Shown piece after piece: positions 1 to 18,616 of a DNA stretch of 64,000 nt (its first letter is position 1; each line of letters begins with the position of its first letter). The translations under genes and the position numbers were made by a program. The DNA is taken from assembly GCF_016906535.1 (NCBI RefSeq), contig NC_057373.1:1674001-1738000 (forward strand). Direction: 5' to 3'. This stretch comes from Rhizoctonia solani. Its lineage: Eukaryota > Basidiomycota > Agaricomycetes > Cantharellales > Ceratobasidiaceae. The notes beneath the pieces were generated by a model. The model did not search any database and had not been told where the DNA came from. It saw only the letters and a program-made list of their open reading frames with translations.

Positions 1-1355
1 CAAAGTATAGCTGGGCGCCCAAACCCAATGAGCTCAGCATGGTTGCAACTTAAACAATCCTCAATAGTATTGATCGAGCGCTTTATCATCGCTTTATCAA
101 AAATCTATAAATATGGAGATAAATTCAACGTACTACAGACCCAGTTAGCATGATTTTTGGTCGCCCGTCTTCAGTTCCGTGTATACATTCTAGGGCTTTT
201 CGGGAGAAGCGTGAAAAGAAAGCCTGACGAGGACTGGCTCTTCCCATGAAATCTTATCTCAAATGAATACAGACAAGCCGACTAGCGTTAAACGTGAGAC
301 TCACCAGGTGATTCATAGTCCCCTCCGCTTGTAACAACTCAAACAGGTTACAAAATGTAAAGTGCGTCACTTGTCCAACTAACCTGATCTCCAGAAAGTC
401 GACTTTTCGCCATGCTGCGATTGATCGCACGTGGGAGAGAGCGTGCTCTTCGGCGGCTTGATCGCCAGCGTAGTCCCCAGCATTCAGCTTGACACCAATT
501 ACGAATGAGTCCGGTATTCGGGGCTCTGCACGTATGGTAGACACTATGTCGTGGAGGAGTTTAAGCTCGTTTGGTGGGCCGTAATCGTCTGTCCGACCAT
601 TGTTTTTGATGGAAAGAAATTGCGATAGTAGGTCTGACCCAGAAATTGTTCACGGCAATGTGCGCTTGAGCTCGTGATAGACTTACATCCATGGGAAGCA
701 TGTAGTTGAATACCATCAAACCCGGAATCATACGCAACAAGCGCACCAGATACGAATGCGGAGACGACAGACCCGATTTCCACTTTGTCCAAAGGATGAG
801 GGGGCTGGAATAAGATTGAAAACACTAGACGGGAGAGAATGCCTTCTCGCGGAGTCATCGGCTGAGCGGAAGGAGCCGATGGAGGTGTCCACGGGTTCCG
901 CCCTCCTATGAATCGGGGTGACTGTCTACCCGCATGACTTAGCTGCATGATTGTTACAGGACTCCCTTTTTCCGAGAATGACTTCATGCAGTACGCCCAG
1001 TGTCTGAAGCACTCCATTTCAGCTGCAGTTCTTGGTAATATGACATCTCTCCCTAGTGTAAGGTGTGATTGACATACTTGTACATTACCTGAAGGACATT
1101 CTAAAGCTGGTATGCATCGCTTTAATAGTTCTGCTTACCCGTAATAATCATCCCCCACCCTCCGGTGGCCCAACGTGAGTAAAGCTCATAGTGCTGTTGG
1201 GTTGGCGGGCCTCCACCAAAGTTAGCCATAGCCTCGTACATTGCCGCCTAGTCTAATTTGTATGGATAGTATCAAGTCAAATAGGCTTATATGCATACCT
1301 TTACTAGGCGGTTCCGCAGCTGTTTCCCACATGGAAGGGTTACCGAGTCATCCAT
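1..1355 (-). CDS. Old Yellow Enzyme-type NADH:flavin oxidoreductase (3' end off the left edge)
   Basis: FMN-dependent ene-reductase/NADH oxidase family, cytosolic, reducing activated C=C bonds. The chosen ATG at 1355 gives MDDSVTLPCGKQLRNRLVK, the usual N-terminus. After a short intron comes a stretch ending GGGPPTQQHYELYSRWATGG, then IMQLSHAGRQSPR (about 900-960), DSGFDGIQLHASHG (about 690-740) and VGVKLNAGDY (about 480-510). A later exon at about 135-215 reads RASPRQAFFSRFSRKALE. The last visible exon (about 1-75) reads HAELIGFGRPAIL, the phosphate-binding end of the barrel, and runs off the window, so the gene is 3' partial. About five short introns. It faces the ABC transporter across 213 bp. 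Family call is secure; the substrate is unknown and several ene-reductase subtypes remain possible. Confidence 0.88.
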
Positions 1356-1568
1356 AGTTGTTGAGTCTGTTGACTCGAATGCAGTGACACACTGGTGACA
1401 CGCGTGCGCGGTTCGAAAATATAAACAATGACAAGCGCCATGATCAAATTCATATGTCATAAAAGGTCATAAAACTCATTCCTGTTCTTGCCTCGACGTC
1501 TCATTTTAGTACCGTATCTATTTCTTCCGGATCTAGTTAGAGATTTTTACTTGATAGAGTGGGCAAGT
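1356..1568. promoter_or_regulatory. Bidirectional promoter between oxidoreductase and ABC transporter
   Basis: Only 213 bp separates the two ATGs, so both promoters must overlap here. The stretch is AT-rich near 1420-1480 with TATA-like and repeated 'tcataaaa' elements. No specific factor site is claimed. Confidence 0.5.
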
Positions 1569-9387
<7,819 letters not shown>

Positions 9388-11081
9388 GCAAGCTGCTTCT
9401 TTGCCGCCTTTCTTGGAATATTACCAACTCTTGGCACGGTCGCTCTCAATCTACCACATCACGGACATTGTTCAATAAATCCTGTAAATAGAAAGTTACG
9501 AACGATACTCGAAGACACGATTGTAGGCTTCCTTTGCTAGAGTATCGGCGCAAATCATGTACCTGTTAGTTTTAACGACCGATACCTCGGTGCAGACCAA
9601 CACGATGGCACTTAGAACACTAAGCTTGAGAGAATCTGGATTCCTCGATGTTCGGAACACCCAAGTAAATCAGATCCAATAGACAGGCTCGCAAATCTCT
9701 CGGGGAATATGCCCAGACATGTCTTCCAAACATGTGTATGTGCCCATCTATCTAGTGCGCTAAGTGTATTACAGCAAGTATTTTCCATACCCTGGCTATT
9801 CAACAAATGATGCGCATGTGGGTAACGCCAGATCTACATGCCAGGAACGACCCAGAAATTTACATCAGGAAATCCCCTAGACTTTGGAGGCCCCACAGGC
9901 TAGGCGGGTTTACAGGCCTTTTCTTAATGCTAGCATTTTGACCGAGGTATGGGTGCAGACCCTGCGTCGGTGATACGAACAAACTTGTTCAAAGTCCAAT
10001 TGGAGTCGTTTCCGTAGTTGATGCAGACTAAATGCGTTCCTTTGTAGTAAAGTTTTGCGGTCACTCGGAGTGCCTAACAAATCCGCTTAATTTTCGACGG
10101 TCGTACACGGATCTTCTCGTGTAAGTTTCACGTGCACTCCATTGAAGCTTAAACAAGATGCTACCCACCGCCGCCTTGCTGGGTTTCAGGTTCTTCAACC
10201 ATTTAACCGATACACCATGGTGCATGTATATCGGTGGACGCTTGCATTGGGCTGAAGCCTTCCCCCAATCTCGTATATGGTGCGAGTGAGCCTGAGACTG
10301 TTCAGATTCGATCCAAACGAGTATGCACGAACCAAGCCTCGAGATCCCGATACTTACCATCAATGTATTCATCCAGATGGAGGGCATCATCCCCAACATT
10401 AACACTTATTAGTGGCTGAAGTCAATTTAACATAGAAATACGCCTCATTAAACGATGCTTGTATAGCAAGGCCGCCTCCATCAACTTTAATAAGAGATTA
10501 CAGCTTAATTGAGTCACTTGTGCGTGGTGAACTAAAGCTAATTTATTAAAGCTTATAAAACCGCTTTTCTGAGTTCTATTGATCCTGTTGAGCTGTTTCG
10601 AAGAGATAGTTGGTTTACCGCGTACTGCCTTTGGAGCCAATGCTCCACGCTTCAAACCGAACGAACCAGACAGCATGCAGCATTACGTAGCAGCTCTCAT
10701 ATGATATATTTTATAAGAGTTAACACCGCCGACAAGATTACACCCTCGCCGCCCACAGACTGACAATTTTTCTATGCCTACATTGTTTCCGATACAAACC
10801 TCACCATTTACAAGTATCCTATGATCCTCTGCGTCAAACAACATAATTGGGTGCATGCTTAGCCTATTTCCCCAAATAGGAAACGAAATTTCTTGAACTC
10901 GGTCACGCCAATTCTTCTCGAATTCCCGTCTTCTCCATGCGCATGTGAAGATCAAGTCACGTAATTCAAATCCAGACATTCCAAATAGGAAAGCACCTCC
11001 CGTGTATTACAACATAAATCCCAACATGTAACAACACATAAGCCAGAAAAACAAACAAAAATGCGAATCAAAATATTATTG
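9388..11081. other. Gene-poor stretch, no supported gene
   Basis: About 1.7 kb between the transporter and the PHD gene. Minus-strand ORFs of 98 codons (10683-10979), 84 codons (10422-10676) and 114 codons (10061-10405) exist, but none shows a recognisable domain. A minus-strand exon chain with plausible donors can be drawn around 10330-10400, yet it does not give a family I recognise. It could be a decayed gene or plain intergenic DNA. Confidence 0.4.
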
Positions 11082-13721
11082 CTAGTTGGTCTCCATGCTT
11101 TGCTGGCGCTCTCCATCGCTTGCCGAAACACCATCCTCAGGGAAGAACGACTTGCCGCTACGAGTGCGCCTTGACCCACCAGGTGTGGTTACCGTTTGGG
11201 GCGTATACTCCCTTTGAGGAGCTGGTTCAGCCCCATCGGGCACAGGGACCAACGCATAACCTTTCCATCCCTTCTTTTTCGGAGTACCCCCAGCCTTGGC
11301 CTGGTCAGGAGACTCGGATTGGCGGGTGTTATCATCCGTGGTTGGGCCTGGAGTGGTTTCCGATCGAGCATCGGTGGCGGCTGTAGGGGCGTCTCGCTGG
11401 TCGCCCTGTTGGGCAACTGCTGAAGATTGAGGTTCCGATAGTACTCGGCGTGCTTGAGTTTTGCGAGCGCCACCGCGTGAAGGTTCATCGTCGGATACAT
11501 TCGAATCGTTTCCACGTTGTTCCCGAGTATTCGAGTCGGTCGTGCGCATAACTACATCCTCGTCTTGTTCGCGACGACTCGGATCGCGACCCTCTGGTCG
11601 TGTGCTTGTCTTGTTTTGTGCCTGGTGGGTAGACGTACCAGGCTCGGGAGTCCTCAATGCGGGTGCACGGTCTTTATCTTGGACGGCTGAGAGCGGGCCA
11701 TCGCGATGGGCTTCTTGGCGCCTCTGAGCGTTCTTACGATTGCAGTCTTCGCAGATCCATTCATCTCTAGCTTTTGCCGCCGCATCTAGGCCAACACACC
11801 GTAAATGATACTAAATATCACCTGTCAATGATTGTAATGTAAAGTGGACCAAAGGCACTTACCCATTGTATGGCACAGGTAGGCATATCACAACGAATCA
11901 TCTCACCCCACGAGTCTGGACGGCGACACAAACACCATTCGCGCTGTCTATCTGCCTCGTGACTCGCAACTGTTTGTTCTTCGTCCTCTGGCTTGGAGCC
12001 CCAGGGTGCCCTGGAGCGGATGGTTTTCCAGGAACGGGGCCCTGACCCTGCCACCGAGCGACATCACCCCCAGAGCCCGCCCCAGAACCCTTGTTCCAAT
12101 TCTCTAGGGCGGCGTGAGTCAGTGGGTTAGCCGTGCCGTTGCCATTGGATGTCGCGGGAGGGGGGCCTTCCGGACCTTTGCGCCCATTGGTACCGCGATG
12201 ACGTTGGTAATCAAACGGTTCATGTTCATCTTCACTCTCAGGGTGTTCTCCTTCACCATCTGCACGCTTTGATTTGCTCTGGCCTGGCTGGGCGGGGGCG
12301 CGCGCATCTGTTGGTCGCGACGGAGCCGCAGGTGGGGGTTGCACGGGGGACGCCGCAGGGGCTGCGCTCGGTGGTGCGGACTCATGTAAATCGCCGGGGA
12401 TGGAAGTTATGCTTGCTTGAGCTATTACAAAATGAGCGCTAGTTAGTCACCGTGCGCCAAGAAAACAAATGAATACTTGCCCATGTGGCGATTGCGCACT
12501 GTCGAAGCCCGTTGACCCTTCATCGTAAAGTCATGTTTACCCATAACATGTCGCCTCCATAGACTCCTAGCGTTGGCGCCACTGTAGTGTTTATCGCAGA
12601 ATAGACAGCGCACTGCTTGAAGTCCCTGCGGAGGGTCCAAGTTGGGAGGATACTCGGCACCAAAGTCACTACGATCGAGGAAAATTCCGGGTTGCAAATC
12701 GGTAAACGAGACTTGGAATGCGGCAGGAGGGTGAATGATAATTGCCCCCGCGGGCGGCAACGCTGGTCGGTTGAGGTTTGCATCCATTGGGGCCCCGGGA
12801 CATGCTGTGGAGGTGCTGAGGGGGAAGGAGACGAACGAGTGGTGCCTTGTTCGGCATTGGGGGGACGACGCTGACGGGGAATCATCATTGGGTCGCCCGA
12901 TTCACGACGTGCGTGAGTTGGGATGCCTTGTCCATCGGGAGGATATCCGCTTGGGTCATGGCGGTGGCCTGGGTGTGTAGGGATGCGTGTTGCTAGATGG
13001 GGCGATGCACTGTGACCACGAGTAGGGTCCACGTGCGGGTGTGCTGGGTCTGGGTACGGGCCTGGTGGGTGTGTATCGTAGGGACTGCGGCCATTTGGAT
13101 ATGCATGTTTGTCTGTGCCTGCAACTAGATAAGGAAATTGTGTCACTAAACGGCTCCCAGACAATGAGATTACGAGACAAGACGTATCTTACCTGGTACC
13201 GTTAGGTGAGGCTGACCGCGTGGGAGTGCACGATAGTCGTGCTCTTGAGGATATGGAGCTGCCACGCCTGCTTCAGGCGGATATCCGCGCCTTGAACCTT
13301 CACGGTCTCTGTCTCTCCCTGGGGCGGACGAGCCAGCGACAGGTGGGGGCTCAAGTCTCTGTGCTTTCCTGCTCATTCTTTCTCGTTCATCTGCCTCTCG
13401 ACTGCGCTTGTGCGAGTCTCGGTAGTTATAGTTTGGAAATGAGCGCACAACTACTCAAGTCAGTGTAAGCCCAAGTGTTAGCCAACGACTATAGCACTCA
13501 CACATGGCACGTGCTCCCTCTATACTGTCCCAAAAGACTTCAATTTTGTTTTTCAGGTCGACAATCTCATCTCGGTATGCTGCGGCCTCTTGCTTGGCCT
13601 GTGAAAGGGCTCCCTGGGCATCTTCAAGGTCAACCCGTAGTTGGTGGTTGATGTATTGCAGATTCTCTAGCTCACGCTGCCAGCGCGAGTGGTCCGGATC
13701 GGCATGGGGGGGATACGCCAT
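11082..13721 (-). CDS. PHD-finger (ING-type) nuclear protein with an added C2H2-like finger
   Basis: Likely chromatin reader. The ATG at 13721 starts MAYPPHADPDHSRW, then a coiled coil rich in E/K/Q (about 13480-13680). A long proline/arginine/histidine-rich disordered region follows, then a C-x2-C...H-x4-H finger (CLFCDKHY ... RRHVMGKH, about 12525-12605). A second disordered part ends in a PHD finger: WCLCRR, SWGEMIRCDMPTC, QWYHLRCVGL and WICEDC (about 11750-11935). Cys/His spacing and the WGEMI-CD-C-W-H-CVGL pattern match ING-family PHD fingers, which bind H3K4me3. The tail (11082-11740) is acidic/basic low complexity with an RRTRSGK patch. An intron of about 70-100 nt near 12810-12910 is needed to keep frame. 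It lies 149 bp downstream of the Nudix gene on the same strand. Confidence 0.75.
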
Positions 13722-13870
13722 GGTGGAGGGAAGAAGGAAGACTGAGATACAAAACCCAATCCAATTGATGTCTGTCGATCTGGGATAATATCCAATTGAC
13801 ACGTGCTCTGGACCCAGCCACATGGCTGTACAACCCGAGACATTTATGTACACAGTCCCTTGCATTTACC

Positions 13871-15061
13871 CTATCCGTTGACAACCCTCCGTGCCATATG
13901 CCATCCGGCTGCAAAGTGATGCAGTCTTGCATCGATCAAAAACCCTGTATCCATGTCTGTCAACAATATTGTTCGGTACATGGTGGTAGTACCCTGTACC
14001 TTTTCGCTCGTAACCTACCGGTCAATGTACAAAAGAATACAGCATAACAGACCGGCCTATCAGAAATTTCACCAGAGAATATAAACACTGGCATTTACCC
14101 TGAAGTTCTTCCATAAGGTTGTCGAGTTCGATAATCCTTTTCACAATGTGTTCGCCTTCATCCAACTTCTGAGATGGTTCCTCGCCTTCTTTGACATCCA
14201 CGTTTAAAGCGATCAACTTCATGTTTGCACTAGTCATCCCTGAAATAGCAGGGATCAGTCGGGCAACTTCCCGTTATATCATTCTATCCCTACTTACCCG
14301 GGTCGCTCACAAGCAATGGCGACACTTCTGCAACACCCGACGCCTTGTACCCTGTTTCTTCTTCAAGCTCCCTGATTGCAGTTTCCTCCACAGATTCCCC
14401 AGAGCTTATCAACCCTAGAATTTTCTAGAGTTCGGAATTAGATCCTCAGAAACAATTCAACAAAACAAACCAGCAGGTAATTCTATGTTGAATAGCAATT
14501 AGCGGCATTTCAGCCCTCAGAGCAAATCACTTGCCTACGACATAAGCTCCAACAGGAGGGCGGTACTGAAATGGAATAGTCAAAGATATATCAAGCCCAT
14601 ATCACGATCAACCTGCCTGTTCAATAATAATGGTTGAAGGTTTGAATGATTTCGACTTGGATCTTAACACAGCAAGAATAGCAACGGCTAGTAAAAATGG
14701 AGTTAGTCTGTACTCTTGTTTACGAATGCTAAATTACCATCTATACCACCCTCGCCTCTTGTTTTCCTTGAAGCAACTTCCCAAGGGCGCTGAATACGCA
14801 TATGAGTTCTTGAGCACGCATAGATAGTTGAAGATTTACCTCCTTCCCTTCCTCATCGCGCCATGTGATCTTTTGCAGTGTGACCCACTTTGCATCCTGG
14901 GCAGAAAGCTCTTCTGTTTTCAAAACTTCAGGCTTGCTGGACATGTTTGGCCGATGTTTTGAGTACAATCTTGCGGTCAAGCTATTGTGTGGTGGTCGAC
15001 TCAATAAAGTATGTACGTATGCGCGGGTTCTGAGCGTGTGCGTCATACGCATCGAGATCAT
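13871..15061 (-). CDS. Nudix ADP-ribose pyrophosphatase (Ysa1/NUDT5-9 type)
   Basis: Hydrolyses ADP-ribose to AMP and ribose-5-phosphate, limiting free ADP-ribose. Conserved pieces in order: [11 protein letters not shown] (14745-14800), [40 protein letters not shown] and the Nudix box G-x5-E-x7-REL-EE-x-GY spread over exons at about 14325-14482. It ends [14 protein letters not shown] at stop 13871-13873. The ATG at 14944 (MSSKPEVLK) gives a normal cytosolic enzyme. An in-frame ATG at 15061 adds 39 residues that are basic, lack acidic residues and contain RLYS, like a mitochondrial presequence. Very small exons occur (12 nt at 14471-14482, 15 nt at 14000-14014), and the intron at 14483-14534 appears to be GC-AG. 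Confidence 0.9.
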
Positions 15062-15366
15062 GGTGATCTTGTTGATGTCAACGTTACACCATTACAACTA
15101 TGCGTTACCGAGAGTGCTGGAGTGCCGATCACACGTGCCTGACAAAGCTTGTGTTTCCTTGTGCCTTACGTGACGCGACTTGGCTCCCCAAGCCGGCTCC
15201 CTAATCCGGTTGCCAAAAGTGCAACCGCCCAATTTGCCTCCCGAAAGTATCTTTAGCACCTCTCCACGCTCACTCATCGCTCTTTTCACACACATACGTC
15301 AGACTCTGCAGTATATATCTGTTGGTATCGTGTTTCTGTTTCTTGACTTGCTCGCTGTACTGCCAA

Positions 15367-16926
15367 ATGTTTCTCCTTTTGCTCTCGCGCTCTTGACAAC
15401 ACGGCCGGCCTGGTAGCAGCCCAAGGTGGTCAGACTTGCAATGCGACAACTGCATGCCCAGCTTCAGCCCTTGCTGCTCCGAGTTTGGTTTCTGCGGCTC
15501 CGGCTCTCAATTTTGTTTGGGAGGATGCAACCCCCTTTGGAGCCATAGCCCAACATCTTGTGAACCGAACCCAATTTGCAAGGATGGAACAGTGAGATTA
15601 CACCTTTCATATATTATATGAGGCGACGCTAATACTATTTACAAACTAGTATACCTTCCCAGATAGCTCTTTATCAAATATTCTTTCGAATGTGACCCTT
15701 TATAATGGGAACGCCAGCGCCCATGATTTCGTGCTCGAAAAAGGAAACATTTTCAACACAAATCAAAATGGGGGCGAACTTGTTTTGACTCTGTAGGTTA
15801 ACTTGCTTGGCCGGTTGGCATCCAAAAACTGACCTCCCATTTAGCACTGAGGCAAACGGCGGAACCCGCATTTCTTCTACCCGTTACGTTCACTATGGAA
15901 CCATCAGCGCGTTGATTCGTACCAGTAAAGTTCGTTCTATTTCCATGCCGTACTATCTAAAATTGTAACACTAACGGCATGTACTTTAGTGGGCTGGTGT
16001 AGTCACCGCATTTATCACCATGAGTGATGTAAAGGATGAAATCGATTGGGAATGGCCGGGCACACAGGTTACCGAAGCTCAAACGAATTACTTCTGGTGA
16101 GTCGTATTGATTCCATCTGATTAGAATATATGGCTAACCTTGAGTGTTTCAGGTTGGGTCATGCGGACTGTAAGTGTATCAATAAGGTTACGATGTAACC
16201 TACTCACCCGAGATACCCAGATTCTGCTGGTCATGGAACAACCGTCAAGGATCTAAGCGACACAGTAAGTCTGGAACCCTTGCTTTTTTGTGCGTATTAT
16301 CTAATGATGAGTTTCAGTACGTCAACTACCACAACTATACTATTGACTGGCAAGAGCAAGAGCTCAACTGGTTCATCGATGGCAAGGTGGTCCGCACGCT
16401 GAAGAAGGCTGATACGCTTAACAATGGTACGCATAGCCTTGGCCCGAAATTTGGCGGAATTCTTACTTTTCTGGTTCAAACCAAAGGTCGCTACGAGTAC
16501 CCTTCCACTCCTTCCCGTGTTCAGCTCAGCTTGTGGCCTGCGGGTATTAATTCTAGTGCACCGGGAACTATCGAGTGGGCCGGTGGCATGATTAACTGGC
16601 AAGACCCCGACTACATTGCGGCCGGCCAGTTCTCTGCGATCGTCAAGGAGGTTTCGTGAGTATTGAATTGTACTACTCAGAGCTGGTCTGAAACATCGTA
16701 TAGGGTAAAGTGTGCGCCCCTTACCGGTGTAACAAACGCCTCGGCGATGACCTCGTACACTTACTCTGGCAACGATTCGACTGGTGTCCCGGCCGTTCAA
16801 GTTACCAACCAATCGACGCTCCTAGGTGGCGCTATTCCCGGCGTCAGCGTCGGATACAACTTCTGGCTTGGTGTAGGAGCAGGCATGCTTTGCGCCGTTG
16901 CGGGGGTGTTCAGCACCGTGCTGTGA
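15367..16926 (+). CDS. GH16 cell-wall transglycosylase (Crh/Utr2 type), GPI-anchored; 5' end disturbed
   Basis: Crh-family enzyme linking chitin to glucan at the cell surface. A Cys-rich N-terminal module (CCSEFGFCGSG ... CLGGCNP, 15470-15590) precedes the GH16 fold. The catalytic motif DEIDWEWPG (16037-16065) holds both acidic residues of the E-I-D-x-E type. Glycosylation sites follow, then a hydrophobic C-terminus (SVGYNFWLGVGAGMLCAV) typical of a GPI signal, with the stop at 16924-16926. About six introns. The signal peptide does not read cleanly: ATG 15367 opens MFLLLLSR then stops, while the mature start (LVAAQGGQTCNATTACPASA) and CCSEFGFCG each lie in different frames. Two apparent single-base shifts in about 110 bp mean either sequence errors or a broken allele. 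Confidence 0.82.
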
Positions 16927-17115
16927 TCCAAGGGCGGGTCCCTTTTTCAGACTATCTACGGGTTTTGTGTTTTGTGTTTTTGTGCCACTGTTTTTTTTTT
17001 CTCCAACTGTTGTCACTCGCTTCGTGAATGGTTCTCGGACTACAGCTTGACGATTAGCTTGATATACCATGTTAAATGTGTATACATGTATGTGATGTTT
17101 TTTTAATGGATCAGT

Positions 17116-18487
17116 TTATTTACCTGCTTGAGAGGGATCAATGACAACGACGGTACGGAACAGTGCCTTGCTCATGTTGGTGTATGCGGTTTCTGCATTC
17201 TCCATTGTTGTTGTCTCAACGATGCAGCGTACACCGCTCTGTACGCAAAAGCGAAGGGTGTCGTGTGCATCAGTTGGAACACCCGCCGTCCTACGCGTAA
17301 AGGGTTAGGTTCTCCAAAAGATTCGCTCGACCAGTTACGTACCACCCGCGTATGGAGGCTCGTTTGATTAAGAACGGCATCAGAGGTAAATCGATTTTCA
17401 TCGAATCCGGCTCCGAAAGCAATATAATTTCAGCATCCTATTCCAGGTAAAAAAATGATCCAGATCTGCTCGCGTCGGCCAAGTACCTACCATTGCCAGC
17501 GCCCCTGTTACTCGCCTCAGCGTCTCTTCTTCTGGCGCAGTCTGCAATACAATATTGACACCCCCTGGACCTGAGCACCCAAAGGGACTATCAGCAACTC
17601 TAATGATTTCTTTGGTTAGAGGATCTTCAGGCTCGTCCTGTGTGGCAGGCCAAGCTTGACTAGCAATAAACGCCTCTGCTCCAAGCTCCATTGCGTATTT
17701 TCGCTTGGCCTCTGTGCGCGAGAGAACAATAGGTCGAAGTCCCATCGCGCGAGTGAGTGAAATCGCCACATGCCCCAAGCCACCGCACCCTATAATTAGC
17801 GCACTGTCCCTAAACAAGTGTAGCGAAAATGTTAAAGCCTAACCAAGTCAGTGTATGCATGTAGGGATAGCTTCGTACCCTGGTTTTGCACGAGTATGAC
17901 GCAAGGAGTTGAAGCATGTTAATCCGGCGCACAGGAGCGGTGCTTGAAGCGGAGAAAGTTCATCGGGGTAAGGGACAAGAGCGGTAAAATGGGCTACCAT
18001 GTACTCTGCGAGGCCGCCGTCTCGAGTAAGAGCCGTTGCATGGGCTACTAATACGTCACAACTCAGATATTTGAAGATTTTAGAGTATTTGCCCACCCAT
18101 CCCGCACCCTTGTGGGTTCCCTGCTCTGCAATAATAACATTTTTGGCACCTTCCTGCATTCCAACCAACTCCGACCCTCTGTCCGATGGTCCATTTCCAT
18201 ATTGATGTTCCGCTGAACTGTTCAACGTCACTTCCGAGTGCGGCCACCCGTCCTACGATCTCGTGCCCTGCCACTACAGGGTAATTCAACCCTGGCATTC
18301 CACCGGTACGCAAAACGCCATCTCCTCCACATAATCCAACAGCAATAACTTTGATAAGGACATCGTGTGGTCCTGGAGTGGGTACAGGGAAGTCATCAAT
18401 TAGCTCCCATGGTTGTCCGGGGCCCGGACAGACTACGGCTTTTTGTGTTTTTGGAAGGCCGAGATGATTGGGTGGTGGGTTCGACAT
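17116..18487 (-). CDS. Zinc-dependent alcohol dehydrogenase (MDR superfamily)
   Basis: Medium-chain NAD(P)-dependent alcohol dehydrogenase. The ATG at 18487 starts MSNPPPNHLGLPKTQKAVV. The catalytic zinc region is GLCGGDGVLRTGG with GHEIVGRVAALG. The structural zinc Cys set has spacing C-x2-C-x2-C-x7-C (CQKCYYCRAGNPQGC, about 18140-18190). The Rossmann motif is LIIGCGGLGHVAISL (about 17755-17805). The C-terminal exons read LPLMPFLIKRASIRGW (about 17345-17395) and TAYTNMSKALFRTVVV, ending at TAA 17116-17118. About six exons. It is convergent with the GH16 gene (190 bp between stops). Substrate unknown; polyol or aryl-alcohol activity is equally possible. Confidence 0.88.
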
Positions 18488-18616
18488 GTTGTGGTCGTGC
18501 AGAAAGGGATAAAAGTCGTGATATTCCCATCAGATGTACAATCGATTGATATGCATCTGAATTACTGTTCTTCAGGAAACAAATAAATTATCGGCTGTAA
18601 TCGAATGCATACAGTC

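Noticed and set aside
10061..10405. Possible cyanovirin-like lectin remnant on the minus strand
   Set aside because: A DALHLDEYI-like piece looked suggestive, but no second repeat or consistent splicing was found.
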